DNA of 64,000 nucleotides, taken from contig CAYNEY010000003.1 of assembly GCA_964396375.1 (NCBI GenBank), positions 106,526 to 170,525 on the forward strand. Direction: 5' to 3'. This document shows positions 1 to 7,824 of this stretch, piece after piece (within the stretch, counting starts at the first letter, position 1; every line of letters begins with the position of its first letter). The translations under genes and the position numbers were made by a program. Source of the stretch: FEN-1139 sp964396375. GTDB lineage: Bacteria > Myxococcota_A > Polyangia > Polyangiales > Polyangiaceae. The notes under the pieces are model-generated. The model worked only from the letters and a program-made list of their open reading frames with translations, was not told the origin of the DNA and did no database searches.

Positions 1-2
1 CC

Positions 3-821
3 AGACATCTCTTCTCTTCCAACCTTGCCTGTCTGTTCGTGACTCGTGGAGCTGTTCCACCGCCACCGTTCGTGGACGAGGCGATACGGACCGAGACTCC
101 GCTCGTCATATGTGAGGAGCGCTCGTCGACTGCGATCACCAGCATTCACACACTGCTGGATGAGCGTTTGGCTCCTCGCACTCGTATCCATGGCGTGTTG
201 GTTGATGTCTTTGAGGTGGGAGTGCTCCTGCTGGGGAAGAGTGGAATTGGCAAGAGCGAATGCGCGATGGATCTGGTGATGCAGGGGCATCGACTGGTGG
301 CAGATGATGTGATCGAGTGTGACTACAAGCCGCCCGGGATGGTGTACGGGCAGCCGGCGGAACTCTTGCGGCATCATATTGAGGTGCGAGGGCTTGGGAT
401 CCTCAACGTCAAGGATCTGTTCGGTGTGACGGCGATCCGCGAACGCAAGCGGATCGATCTAGTGGTGCAACTAGAGCTTTGGCAGCAGGACGCCACCTAC
501 GATCGAATCGGGACTGATGACCGATTTACGGAGATCTTGGGAGTGCCGGTTCGCGAGGTTCGGTTGCCCGTGCGGCCAGGCCGAAACATGAGTTCAATCA
601 TCGAGATTGCTGCGCGGATCGAGCTGCTGCGCCAGGCTGGACACTATCCAGCGCGGGAATTCGTCGATCATATCGACAGTCAACTGGTGGGATCGGTTGC
701 GGATCCTACCGTATCCCTCGAGCCCACGTTCCCACCAAGTCATCCGTGGCGGGCGGAGCCAATCTACGAGAGTTCGTCACCCCCACCGCTGCGCGACCAC
801 GACGAGAGGCGGGGACGATGA
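3..821 (+). CDS. hprK: HPr kinase/phosphorylase, 5'-truncated by the window edge
   Basis: Bifunctional enzyme that phosphorylates and dephosphorylates the regulatory Ser of HPr in the cytoplasm. The reading frame is open to the window edge. The residues before the first possible GTG (position 39) still match the family (SSNLACLFVTRGAVPPP), so the true start lies upstream and the gene is partial. Visible motifs are the capping stretch APRTRIHGVLVDV, the P-loop GKSGIGKS at bases 234-257, the metal/base-binding LVADD, and the HprK signature EVRGLGILNVKDLFG. The C-terminal helix region is complete, followed by a roughly 50-residue Pro/Ser-rich tail that is longer than usual. The stop codon overlaps the rapZ start (ATGA), which indicates translational coupling in a PTS regulatory operon. 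In many Proteobacteria rpoN lies just upstream; that cannot be seen here. Confidence 0.95.
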   Translation, partial: RHLFSSNLACLFVTRGAVPPPPFVDEAIRTETPLVICEERSSTAITSIHTLLDERLAPRTRIHGVLVDVFEVGVLLLGKSGIGKSECAMDLVMQGHRLVADDVIECDYKPPGMVYGQPAELLRHHIEVRGLGILNVKDLFGVTAIRERKRIDLVVQLELWQQDATYDRIGTDDRFTEILGVPVREVRLPVRPGRNMSSIIEIAARIELLRQAGHYPAREFVDHIDSQLVGSVADPTVSLEPTFPPSHPWRAEPIYESSSPPPLRDHDERRGR

Positions 822-1789
822 GCCAACTGGCGAATGAGCTGGTAGTGGTCACCGGTTTGAGTGGTGCTGGGAGGTCCACCGCGGTCGCGGCGCTGGAGGA
901 CCTTGGATACTTCTGCGTTGACAACCTTCCACTGTCGGTGGTGCAAACCACACTGCATACGCTCTTCGCCGCAGGAGTGCGTCGGGTTGCGCTTGGGATC
1001 GACGTGCGTGTGGGGGCATTCTTCGAGCAGGCCGGGGAGGTCGTGGACGGGTTGCTGGCGGATGATCGCTGTCGCGTCTCGGTGTTGTTTCTGGACGCCT
1101 CCGACGAGGTTCTTTTCCGTCGGTTCTCGGGGACTCGTCGACCACATCCCCTGAGCCAGGTGCCCTATGCGTCACATCTTCAGGCGTCGACCGTGCTTGC
1201 TGGGATAGCGCTCGAACGGGAACGACTTGCTGGGCTGCGTCGTCTGGCCACCATCATGGTGGATACTTCGGCACTCAACGTTCACGCCTTGCGGCGGCGG
1301 GTGATCGAGTTGTTGGGGCCACCCGGCGAGATGCCCCGAGTGCGGCTGCGCTTCCTCTCTTTTGGGTTCAAGTACGGTGCACCGATGGACGCCGATCTGG
1401 TGTTCGACGTGCGGTTCTTCGACAATCCCTACTTCGTTGAGTCGTTGCGTGAGCGAAGTGGACTAGATCCGATGGTTCGGGCATTTGTGCTCGAAACTGA
1501 TGATGGGGTCGCCTTTCTGGGACATGTGCTCGGGCTGCTTGACTTCATGCTGCCGCGTCTGGAGCGTGAGGGGCGAAGCTATTTCACCGTAGCCGTTGGG
1601 TGCACGGGGGGCATGCACCGATCGGTGGCTGTGACCGAGGCGCTTGCTGAGGCAGTCCGCAGTCACCACGAATTGGTGTTGGAAGTCACGCACCGTGATC
1701 TTGGTCGCGATGGGCACGCTACGGAGGAGCGGCACCGAACGCTCGTGGGTAACCAGGGTACCGAGGTGCCACAGGGGAGGCCGGCATGA
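818..1789 (+). CDS. rapZ: RNase adapter protein / nucleotide-binding protein RapZ (YvcJ family)
   Basis: A 323-residue protein of the RapZ/YvcJ family. In E. coli RapZ senses glucosamine-6-phosphate and guides RNase E to the GlmZ small RNA; in other phyla its role is less clear. The start is the ATG at 818, which overlaps the hprK stop (ATGA). A longer frame beginning at 746 would run back into hprK. The N-terminal half has a Walker A-like GLSGAGRST, in which the usual Lys is Arg (R19), then LEDLGYFCVDNLP and VLFLDASDEVLFRRF. The C-terminal half has the conserved FGFKYG, DVRFFDNPYF and GCTGGMHRSV segments, which form the RNA/metabolite-binding domain in RapZ. It is coupled downstream to ptsH by another ATGA overlap. 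The Arg in the P-loop is also known from actinobacterial homologues, so it need not mean loss of function. Confidence 0.94.
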   Translation: MSQLANELVVVTGLSGAGRSTAVAALEDLGYFCVDNLPLSVVQTTLHTLFAAGVRRVALGIDVRVGAFFEQAGEVVDGLLADDRCRVSVLFLDASDEVLFRRFSGTRRPHPLSQVPYASHLQASTVLAGIALERERLAGLRRLATIMVDTSALNVHALRRRVIELLGPPGEMPRVRLRFLSFGFKYGAPMDADLVFDVRFFDNPYFVESLRERSGLDPMVRAFVLETDDGVAFLGHVLGLLDFMLPRLEREGRSYFTVAVGCTGGMHRSVAVTEALAEAVRSHHELVLEVTHRDLGRDGHATEERHRTLVGNQGTEVPQGRPA

Positions 1790-2061
1790 AGGTGGTTCGA
1801 GGGTCGTATCTCGTGCAAAATCGCCTTGGATTGCACGCTAGGGCGGCTACCAAGCTGGTCAATCTTGCCTCGCGTTTTGCTGCCGATATCACCATGAGTC
1901 GCGATGGGCAGTCCGCGAACGCCAAGAGCGTGATGGGGGTCTTGCTCCTTTGCGGCGCGCAAGGAACGCGCTTGACGATTGAGGCGCGAGGTGACGATGC
2001 CGAACATGCAATCACCGCACTGGGCGAACTGATCGACGACCGCTTTGGAGAGGGGGATTAG
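1786..2061 (+). CDS. ptsH: Phosphocarrier protein HPr
   Basis: A 91-residue HPr. It carries the EI-phosphorylated active-site His in GLHARAATKLV (His17 here) and the HprK-target Ser in NAKSVMGVLLL (Ser48 here, Ser46 in Bacillus HPr). The kinase and its target are therefore encoded in one operon. The start overlaps the rapZ stop (ATGA). Its last codons (gag agg ggg gat tag) double as the Shine-Dalgarno region of ptsI. In many Deltaproteobacteria a mannose-type EIIA gene sits between rapZ and ptsH; none is present here, because the two genes overlap by four bases. The length is normal for the family (85-95 residues). Confidence 0.95.
   Translation: MKVVRGSYLVQNRLGLHARAATKLVNLASRFAADITMSRDGQSANAKSVMGVLLLCGAQGTRLTIEARGDDAEHAITALGELIDDRFGEGD
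2047..2058 (+). promoter_or_regulatory. Ribosome-binding site of ptsI, complementary to candidate sRNA loop
   Basis: The purine-rich GGAGAGGGGGAT lies within the last codons of ptsH, ending three bases before the GTG start of ptsI. It decides the GTG at 2062 as the ptsI start. All twelve bases are exactly complementary to the loop of stem-loop 2 (34551-34562) of the candidate sigma-54 small RNA described below. The complementarity is seen in the sequence; a regulatory interaction is inference. Confidence 0.75.
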
Positions 2062-3858
2062 GTGTCGTCACACGACCCAAGGCTGCGCTCGTCGCCCCGG
2101 AATGTGACCGAAGTGGACGGGATCGCTGCTTCGCCTGGTCTGGCGATTGGTCCGGCGTTCGTGCTTGAGATGAAGCGTCCTGGGGTGGTCCGTCGCCGTA
2201 TCGCCAAACACGAGGCAGAACTCGAAGTGCAACGGTATCGGAGCGCGGTGATGCGCACGGCCAGCGAATTGCAGGATGTGGCTCAACGCGCGACCGGTGG
2301 CGAGATCGAGTCATCCATTCTTCTCGCCTATGTGCTGATGGTACAAGATGAGACGCTGCGCGAAAACGTACAGCGACGGATCCTGGTGGATCACGTGTGT
2401 GCGGAATGGGCACTCGATCTCGCGGTCGATGAGATCGCGGAGCAGCTGGCCATGGCGCCCGATCCCTACCTCTCCGAACGGAGTCACGACGTGCAGTTCG
2501 TGGGGGACCGAATTCTGTCGGTATTGACGGGCCGACGGTCCACAGTTGCTCTCCCTGACGGACCTGATCCGTTGATCATCGTGGCGCATGATCTTTCTCC
2601 GGCAGAGACGGCCGGGCTCTCACGAGAGCGGGTGCTGGCGCTGGTCACCGAGTCGGGTACGCGGACTTCACACACCGCGATTGTGGCCCGAGCGCTGGAG
2701 ATCCCGGCGGTGGTGGGCGCCGTCGGTGCGGTGAGCCGGATTGCCAACGGGGATCGTCTGATTGTCGATGGGCTCCGGGGCAGGGTGATTGTGTGCCCGT
2801 CCGACGAGATGCTCAGCTCGGCGACCACCCGAAAGGAGCGGTACGCAACACTCACCCGGGAGCTCCGGGCGCTGCACGATAGGCCTTCCACCACGCGCTG
2901 TGGCGTGCATATCCACCTCCGCGCCAACATCGAGTTTCCGACCGAGGTGGACGCCGCGCTTGCGCACGGTGGGGAGGGAATTGGCCTGTACCGTACTGAG
3001 TTCCTGTATCTCGAACGCAAGGACCTGCCAAGTGAAGACGAGCAGTATGACGTGTATCGTCGAGTGCTCGAGACTGTGGCGCCACTTCCTGTCACGCTGC
3101 GCACCTTCGATCTCGGTGCAGACAAGCTGGCGCCGTCGTTGGCAGCGCCGTCAGGTCTCAATCCAGCACTTGGGCTCCGGGCGGTAAGAATTGGTCTTGC
3201 GCTTCCCGAGCTGATGTTGACTCAGCTCCGGGCGATGGTGCGCGCGTCAGCGCACGGACGACTGCAGATCATGATACCCTTGGTCGCCACGCTGGGAGAG
3301 TTCTGCGCGGTGCGGCGGCTGCTTTACCAGGCTATTGACGAGATCGACGCGCGAGGGCAACCGCGTGCGGCCTTCGTTCCCTGCGGGTGCATGATCGAGG
3401 TTCCATCGGCTGCGATCATGGCGGAGGAGCTTGCCGAAGAGGCGGCCTTTCTCAGCATTGGAACCAACGACCTCGTCCAGTACACCTTGGCCGTAGATCG
3501 GAGCCGACGTGAGCTGGTGAGCCTGGCATCCCCCTTCGATCCCGCTATCTTGCGCCTGATTCGCCGTACCGTGAAGGCGGGGGAGCGCCACAAGCGACCT
3601 GTGGCGGCTTGTGGTGCCATGGCCAGCGATCCCCTCGCTATGCTGCTCTTGCTCGGCCTCGGATTGCGGGAACTCTCGATGGAAGGTGTGGCGATCCCTG
3701 AACTCAAGGAGGCGATCAGCCGGGTCTCGATGAACGAACTCGAGGATATGGCGGATGAGGCTCTGGTGTGCCGGACCGCCGAGCAGGTCGAACGGATGGT
3801 CACAGAGGCCTACGCTCCCATGCTGGCCGATCTATTGGATGCCGAGCCTACGGCGTGA
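2062..3858 (+). CDS. ptsI: Phosphoenolpyruvate-protein phosphotransferase (PTS Enzyme I)
   Basis: A 598-residue Enzyme I, which takes phosphate from PEP and passes it to His of HPr. The order is standard: an N-terminal HPr-binding/phosphohistidine domain with the active-site His in TRTSHTAIVARALEIPAVVG (His204), then the C-terminal PEP-binding TIM barrel with GEGIGLYRTEFLY, TLRTFDLGADK, IGTNDLVQYTLAVDR and the acid/base Cys in ACGAMASDP. It starts with GTG at 2062, directly after the ptsH stop, behind a very strong Shine-Dalgarno. No EIIA/B/C permease genes are visible nearby, so this EI/HPr pair probably serves phosphorelay regulation rather than sugar uptake. The C-terminal tail is about 20 residues longer than in E. 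coli EI. Confidence 0.95.
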   Translation: MSSHDPRLRSSPRNVTEVDGIAASPGLAIGPAFVLEMKRPGVVRRRIAKHEAELEVQRYRSAVMRTASELQDVAQRATGGEIESSILLAYVLMVQDETLRENVQRRILVDHVCAEWALDLAVDEIAEQLAMAPDPYLSERSHDVQFVGDRILSVLTGRRSTVALPDGPDPLIIVAHDLSPAETAGLSRERVLALVTESGTRTSHTAIVARALEIPAVVGAVGAVSRIANGDRLIVDGLRGRVIVCPSDEMLSSATTRKERYATLTRELRALHDRPSTTRCGVHIHLRANIEFPTEVDAALAHGGEGIGLYRTEFLYLERKDLPSEDEQYDVYRRVLETVAPLPVTLRTFDLGADKLAPSLAAPSGLNPALGLRAVRIGLALPELMLTQLRAMVRASAHGRLQIMIPLVATLGEFCAVRRLLYQAIDEIDARGQPRAAFVPCGCMIEVPSAAIMAEELAEEAAFLSIGTNDLVQYTLAVDRSRRELVSLASPFDPAILRLIRRTVKAGERHKRPVAACGAMASDPLAMLLLLGLGLRELSMEGVAIPELKEAISRVSMNELEDMADEALVCRTAEQVERMVTEAYAPMLADLLDAEPTA

Positions 3859-3923
3859 GTGGAGGCAGCTGATGCCGAGAGCGGTCTGTGGGCCGACCTG
3901 GCGCATGACTGAAGGATAAACGG

Positions 3924-3951
3924 TTGACCCAGGCCTGACCACGCGTATACT
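3924..3951 (+). promoter_or_regulatory. Sigma-70-type promoter for rpsO-pnp
   Basis: TTGACC (3924-3929) and TATACT (3946-3951) are separated by 16 bases in the 127-bp gap between ptsI and rpsO. Both hexamers differ from consensus by one base. Transcription would start near 3958, giving a leader of about 28 bases before the rpsO ATG. This is the best housekeeping promoter in the window. Confidence 0.75.
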
Positions 3952-3985
3952 CCGCCGGCTAAACAACCAAGGGTTCTAGTTTCAC

Positions 3986-4255
3986 ATGGATCAAGATTTG
4001 AGCGTCAAGAGCGCTATTATCGCTCAGCATCACCTGCACGACACCGACACTGGCTCACCTGAAGTCCAGATTGCTCTGCTCAGTCATCGTATCGAGCATT
4101 TGACTGGGCACTTCAAGACGCACAAGAAGGACTTTCATTCGCGTCGAGGATTGCTGCGACTGGTGAGTCAACGACGGCGTCTGTTGGATTACCTGAAGGC
4201 TGAGGATATCGCCCGGTACAGGAAGATCGTTGCGGCGCTCAGCCTACGTCGGTAG
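3986..4255 (+). CDS. rpsO: 30S ribosomal protein S15
   Basis: An 89-residue S15, exactly the usual size. It binds the central domain of 16S rRNA and starts assembly of the small-subunit platform. Recognisable family segments are DTGSPEVQIALLSHRIEHLT, HFKTHKKDFHSRRGLL and RRRLLDYLKAED. It lies immediately upstream of pnp, the arrangement conserved across most bacteria. A near-consensus promoter lies 35 bases upstream of the start codon. Confidence 0.97.
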   Translation: MDQDLSVKSAIIAQHHLHDTDTGSPEVQIALLSHRIEHLTGHFKTHKKDFHSRRGLLRLVSQRRRLLDYLKAEDIARYRKIVAALSLRR

Positions 4256-4324
4256 CAGCTCGAGACTCTCACAGCATTGCCCCATCTTTCGAGTACGGCG
4301 CCGGGTCGCTTCAACTTCGATTGG

Positions 4325-4409
4325 CGCGCGTCACCCAAGGGGCGGTCACGCGCGGCAACCGAGGCTGAAGACATGGTGTCCGTATTCGCGCCAACCCGCG
4401 CGTAGCGGG
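4325..4409 (+). promoter_or_regulatory. Hairpins in the rpsO-pnp intergenic leader
   Basis: The first hairpin (4325-4354) pairs CGCGCGT with ACGCGCG, then continues past a C/C mismatch with ACC/GGT. The second (4395-4409) is CCCGC-GCGTA-GCGGG, about 25 bases before the pnp ATG. In E. coli a hairpin at this position is cut by RNase III and mediates PNPase autoregulation. The structures are seen in the sequence; the analogous role is inference. There is no U-run, so neither is a good rho-independent terminator. Confidence 0.5.
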
Positions 4410-4433
4410 ATCTGCGTGAAGGAACGCACAGCC

Positions 4434-6683
4434 ATGTTCGTACGTGAAAGTGTATTGGTCGGAGGTCGTCCGCTCACCCTCGAGACCGGTCGTCTGGCGA
4501 AGCAGGCCCACGGCGCGGTTTTGGTCAGCTACGGCGAGAGCGTGGTGCTGGTAACGGCGGTCTCGAGTGAAGAGCGACCAGGGATCAGCTTTTTCCCGCT
4601 GACCTGCGAGTACCAAGAGAAGACCTACGCGGCGGGTAGGATTCCGGGAGGGTTCTTCAAGCGTGAGGGGCGGCTCCGGGATGCCGAAACGTTGACCTCA
4701 CGACTCATCGATCGTCCCCTGCGTCCGCTTTTCCCGAAGGGATATCGGAAGGACACCCAAGTCATCGCAACCGTGCTGAGTTCGGACAAGCAGAATCCGA
4801 CTGACGTACTTGCATTGACAGCAGCGTCTGCGGCGGTTCACATCTCCGACATCCCTTGGAATGGTCCGATCGTGGGAATTCGGGTCTGCCGGGTTGCTGG
4901 CGAGTTCGTGGCGTTCCCGAATTTCGAGCAGATCAAGGCTGCGGATCTGGACCTTGTGGTCGCTACCACTCGTGAGGCGGTGGTGATGGTGGAGGGTGGC
5001 GCCGACGAAATCGCCGAGGCGGTGTTGATCGATGCCCTCCTCTTCGCGCAACGGGAGGCGGGCCCGATCCTAGACCTGATCGAGAAGCTTCGCGCAGCAG
5101 TAGGCAAGCCCAAGCGCCATTTCGAGATTCCAGAGCTTCCCAGGGAGATTGCGGCTCGTATTGCGAGTTTGGTCGACGAGGAGTTGGCGGCCGCCTGCGT
5201 GATCCGAGAGAAGAAGGCTCGCTACCAAAGGTACGACGAGATTGAGGCGAAACTCAGCGAGACGCTGAAGAGTGAACTTGGAGACGAGGGTTTTGCGAAG
5301 CTCTCCTCTCTGATCTCCGACGAGGTGGAGCACCGCAAGGCGGCAGTGGTGCGCACCATGGTGACCGGAACGGGCAAGCGCATAGATGGTCGGGATACCA
5401 AGACCATTCGCCCGATCAGCTGCGAGGTGGGATTGCTGCCACGAGTGCACGGTTCTGCCTTGTTCCAGCGGGGCGAGACCCAGGTGATCGGAACGACCAC
5501 ACTTGGGACATCTGGTGACGAGCAGAAGATTGATGCGCTGATAGGTGAGAGTTACAAACAGTTCATGCTGCACTACAATTTCCCGCCGTATTCGACCGGC
5601 GAGACCAAGCCGCTGCGCGGACCGGGGCGCCGGGAGATTGGTCACGGTGCTCTGGCGGAGCGCGCAATTTCGCGGATGATTCCGGCGCACGAACAGTTTC
5701 CGTATACGATCCGCGTGGTCAGCGAAGTACTGGAGTCCAACGGCTCGAGTTCGATGGCAACGGTTTGTGGTGCCACCTTGAGCATGATGGACTGTGGGGT
5801 GCCAATACGGCAACCAGTTGCAGGTATCGCCATGGGCCTGATCAAAGAGGGGGACAAAGTGGCGATCCTGAGCGATATCCTCGGCGACGAGGACCACCTC
5901 GGTGACATGGATTTCAAGGTGTGCGGCACGTCGCGCGGGGTAACCGCCATCCAGATGGATATCAAGATAACCGGGTTGTCGCGGGACATCTTCGAGCGTG
6001 CGCTCGACCAAGCGCGTGAAGGGCGCCTGTTCATTCTTGGCAAGATGCTTGCGGTCCTGGAGCGCCCACGCACGGAGATCAATCGGTGGGCACCGCGTAT
6101 CACCACCGTCAAGGTCAAGCCCGATCAAATCCGGATCGTGATCGGCCCTGGAGGGAAGACGATCAAAGGAATCATCGACCAAACGGGATGCTCGGTGGAT
6201 GTCAACGATGACGGAACGGTGGCGGTGGCAGGCTCGGATCCAGAGGCTGTGGAGCGTGCACTGGCAATCATTCGCGGATTGACTGCCGAGCCCGAGGTGG
6301 GGCGAGTGTACAAGGGGCCGATCAAGCGGGTGGTGGACTTCGGAGTGTTCGTGGAGATCCTTCCGAACACCGAGGCACTGCTCCACGTCTCGGAGATTGC
6401 GCATGAACGCGTTGAGTCCCCAAGCGATGTCTTCCAGGAAGGCGACGAGGTTGAGGTCAAGGTGATCAGCGTCGATCGCGAGGGTCGGGTTCGTCTCAGT
6501 CGGCGCGAGCTACTAGCTTTGCCTGAGGGTGAGGAGGGCGAGCGGGCACGGGAGCGAATTCAGCGCGCACGCGAAGCTGGGCCTCAGCCTTCTCGGGGTG
6601 GAGGGCGACCGGAGCGTGGGGGGCGTGATGGTGGTGGCCCACGAGATCGTGGACCGCGCGGTGGTGGCCGCGGTCGATACTGA
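4434..6683 (+). CDS. pnp: Polyribonucleotide nucleotidyltransferase (PNPase)
   Basis: A 749-residue phosphorolytic 3'-5' exoribonuclease and core degradosome enzyme. The start is the ATG at 4434 with GAAGGAA upstream. An open frame extends back into rpsO but has no family similarity there. The domains in order are a first RNase PH domain (MFVRESVLVGGRPLTLETGR, then FFKREGR), an all-alpha linker, a second catalytic RNase PH domain (GTGKRIDGRD, FPPYSTGE, SDILGDEDHLGDMDFKV), a KH domain (IVIGPGGKTIKGIIDQTG) and an S1 domain (DFGVFVEILPNTEALLHVSE). The protein ends in a Gly/Arg-rich tail of about 35 residues with several RG/RGG units (GGGRPERGGRDGG), which most proteobacterial PNPases lack. It is probably co-transcribed with rpsO, and a strong terminator follows. 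Confidence 0.96.
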   Translation: MFVRESVLVGGRPLTLETGRLAKQAHGAVLVSYGESVVLVTAVSSEERPGISFFPLTCEYQEKTYAAGRIPGGFFKREGRLRDAETLTSRLIDRPLRPLFPKGYRKDTQVIATVLSSDKQNPTDVLALTAASAAVHISDIPWNGPIVGIRVCRVAGEFVAFPNFEQIKAADLDLVVATTREAVVMVEGGADEIAEAVLIDALLFAQREAGPILDLIEKLRAAVGKPKRHFEIPELPREIAARIASLVDEELAAACVIREKKARYQRYDEIEAKLSETLKSELGDEGFAKLSSLISDEVEHRKAAVVRTMVTGTGKRIDGRDTKTIRPISCEVGLLPRVHGSALFQRGETQVIGTTTLGTSGDEQKIDALIGESYKQFMLHYNFPPYSTGETKPLRGPGRREIGHGALAERAISRMIPAHEQFPYTIRVVSEVLESNGSSSMATVCGATLSMMDCGVPIRQPVAGIAMGLIKEGDKVAILSDILGDEDHLGDMDFKVCGTSRGVTAIQMDIKITGLSRDIFERALDQAREGRLFILGKMLAVLERPRTEINRWAPRITTVKVKPDQIRIVIGPGGKTIKGIIDQTGCSVDVNDDGTVAVAGSDPEAVERALAIIRGLTAEPEVGRVYKGPIKRVVDFGVFVEILPNTEALLHVSEIAHERVESPSDVFQEGDEVEVKVISVDREGRVRLSRRELLALPEGEEGERARERIQRAREAGPQPSRGGGRPERGGRDGGGPRDRGPRGGGRGRY

Positions 6684-6700
6684 ACTCGGCCTTGAGAGGG

Positions 6701-6732
6701 AGTAGGCGGTGAGAAATCACCGCCTATTCTTG
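6701..6732 (+). terminator. Intrinsic terminator of rpsO-pnp
   Basis: TAGGCGGTGA (6703-6712), a GAAA tetraloop and TCACCGCCTA (6717-6726) form a perfect 10-bp stem, extended by a G-U and an A-U pair, followed by TTCTT. It begins 18 bases after the pnp stop. Its right arm overlaps the stop codon of the convergent gene at 6724. Confidence 0.88.
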
Positions 6733-7824
6733 CCGTTTGCCTGGCTGGTTCAGTGAGGCTCCGGTTTTTGTGCTCTCGCCGTAGTGGACCCACACAGTCT
6801 CCCAAACGTGGAGCCTGGGGTTGTGTTCAAAAACGGCGTGTCCAGGGCTGCAGCGCATGCTGAGGCCAGGTGATGATACTAGTTCGTGGGTTACGCTGTC
6901 GACCAACAGCCAACAGCGTTCAGCCCTGGCATCACAGGCATGCAGGCCAGATGCATCAAGGACCAGCAGAAGCTTACCATCGAAGCACAACGCACCAACC
7001 TCCAAGGATGATCTCGTCACCAAAGGCATCAGGTCGGTGTCTGTGGTGATGAGCGCAGTGCCGGTCGAGAGTACCACACCAGCGGTGGTGATGGCCATCG
7101 CGTCGACTGCGCGTTGCAGTGGTTGCCGAAATGCCTGAGTGGTGCCACGCCAGCAGGTGAGACTATGATTGTCAGTGCTGCAGAGTTGGTCGTCCAGGGA
7201 GGCTATGGTCAGAGCCTGCTGACCGGCGATGTCGAGGCTCACGGTTCCGTCGTCTACTGACAACCAGGTGAGTCCGTCCGGTGCGTGGCGCTCGACCACC
7301 AGGTGATCTTTTGCGAGGATTCCTCGGGCGCATTGGCCAGGCAGTTCGACGGTCCAGCGAATGTGCAGGGTGGCACGATCGCGACGCGACCAGAGACCAT
7401 GAACTATGCGTGACATGTCAGGTTTGTCACGCGGCACAACAGACCGACACTCATAGACGGAATCTTCAGTTAGCGCGATGACCGTGCCTGCATCAGCAGG
7501 CAGGGTAAGGTTCCCCATGAGCACCTCCGCTCGATCCGGCTCGGTGGCAAGGAGGGTGGAGGCTCCGAGAATCAGGTGCCGCTGTGTGTCGGAGGTGAGA
7601 AGTACGTTCACGGTGACGTCTGAGGCTGGAGGGGAGCGGAGCGGAGCTTGCGAGACGCCAGTCGTGATATCGGAAGAATTCTGGCTGGGTTCAGGGTCAA
7701 TCGCGGCGGGTTTCTGCGCGGTGGAGTGCGGCATCTGTGCTGAGGTGCACGCAGCCAGAAAACATACTACGGCGAAAGCTGTGCAGAAGCGTTCCGTGAT
7801 GCTGGCGGCAGCGGGTGAGGTCAT
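6724..7824 (-). CDS. Putative lipoprotein of unknown function
   Basis: A 366-residue protein. It has a short basic start, a hydrophobic segment and a lipobox FLAAC at about residues 22-26, followed by a Ser/Pro/Gln-rich linker to about residue 70. This suggests a lipoprotein exported by the Sec system and tethered by a flexible arm. The rest shows alternating short beta-strand-like stretches (for example HLILGASTLLA, GVVLSTGTALITTDTD, CFDGKLLLVLDASG) and several Cys. That would suit a beta-propeller-like fold reminiscent of RCC1/WD proteins, but no specific repeat is clear and the function is unknown. Its start overlaps the stop of the upstream gene (7821) by four bases, so the two are translationally coupled. 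Confidence 0.75.
   Translation of the reverse strand: MTSPAAASITERFCTAFAVVCFLAACTSAQMPHSTAQKPAAIDPEPSQNSSDITTGVSQAPLRSPPASDVTVNVLLTSDTQRHLILGASTLLATEPDRAEVLMGNLTLPADAGTVIALTEDSVYECRSVVPRDKPDMSRIVHGLWSRRDRATLHIRWTVELPGQCARGILAKDHLVVERHAPDGLTWLSVDDGTVSLDIAGQQALTIASLDDQLCSTDNHSLTCWRGTTQAFRQPLQRAVDAMAITTAGVVLSTGTALITTDTDLMPLVTRSSLEVGALCFDGKLLLVLDASGLHACDARAERCWLLVDSVTHELVSSPGLSMRCSPGHAVFEHNPRLHVWETVWVHYGESTKTGASLNQPGKRQE

Noticed and set aside
5070..6404. A 444-codon frame antisense to pnp.
   Set aside because: It mirrors the conserved pnp codons and shows no family features.
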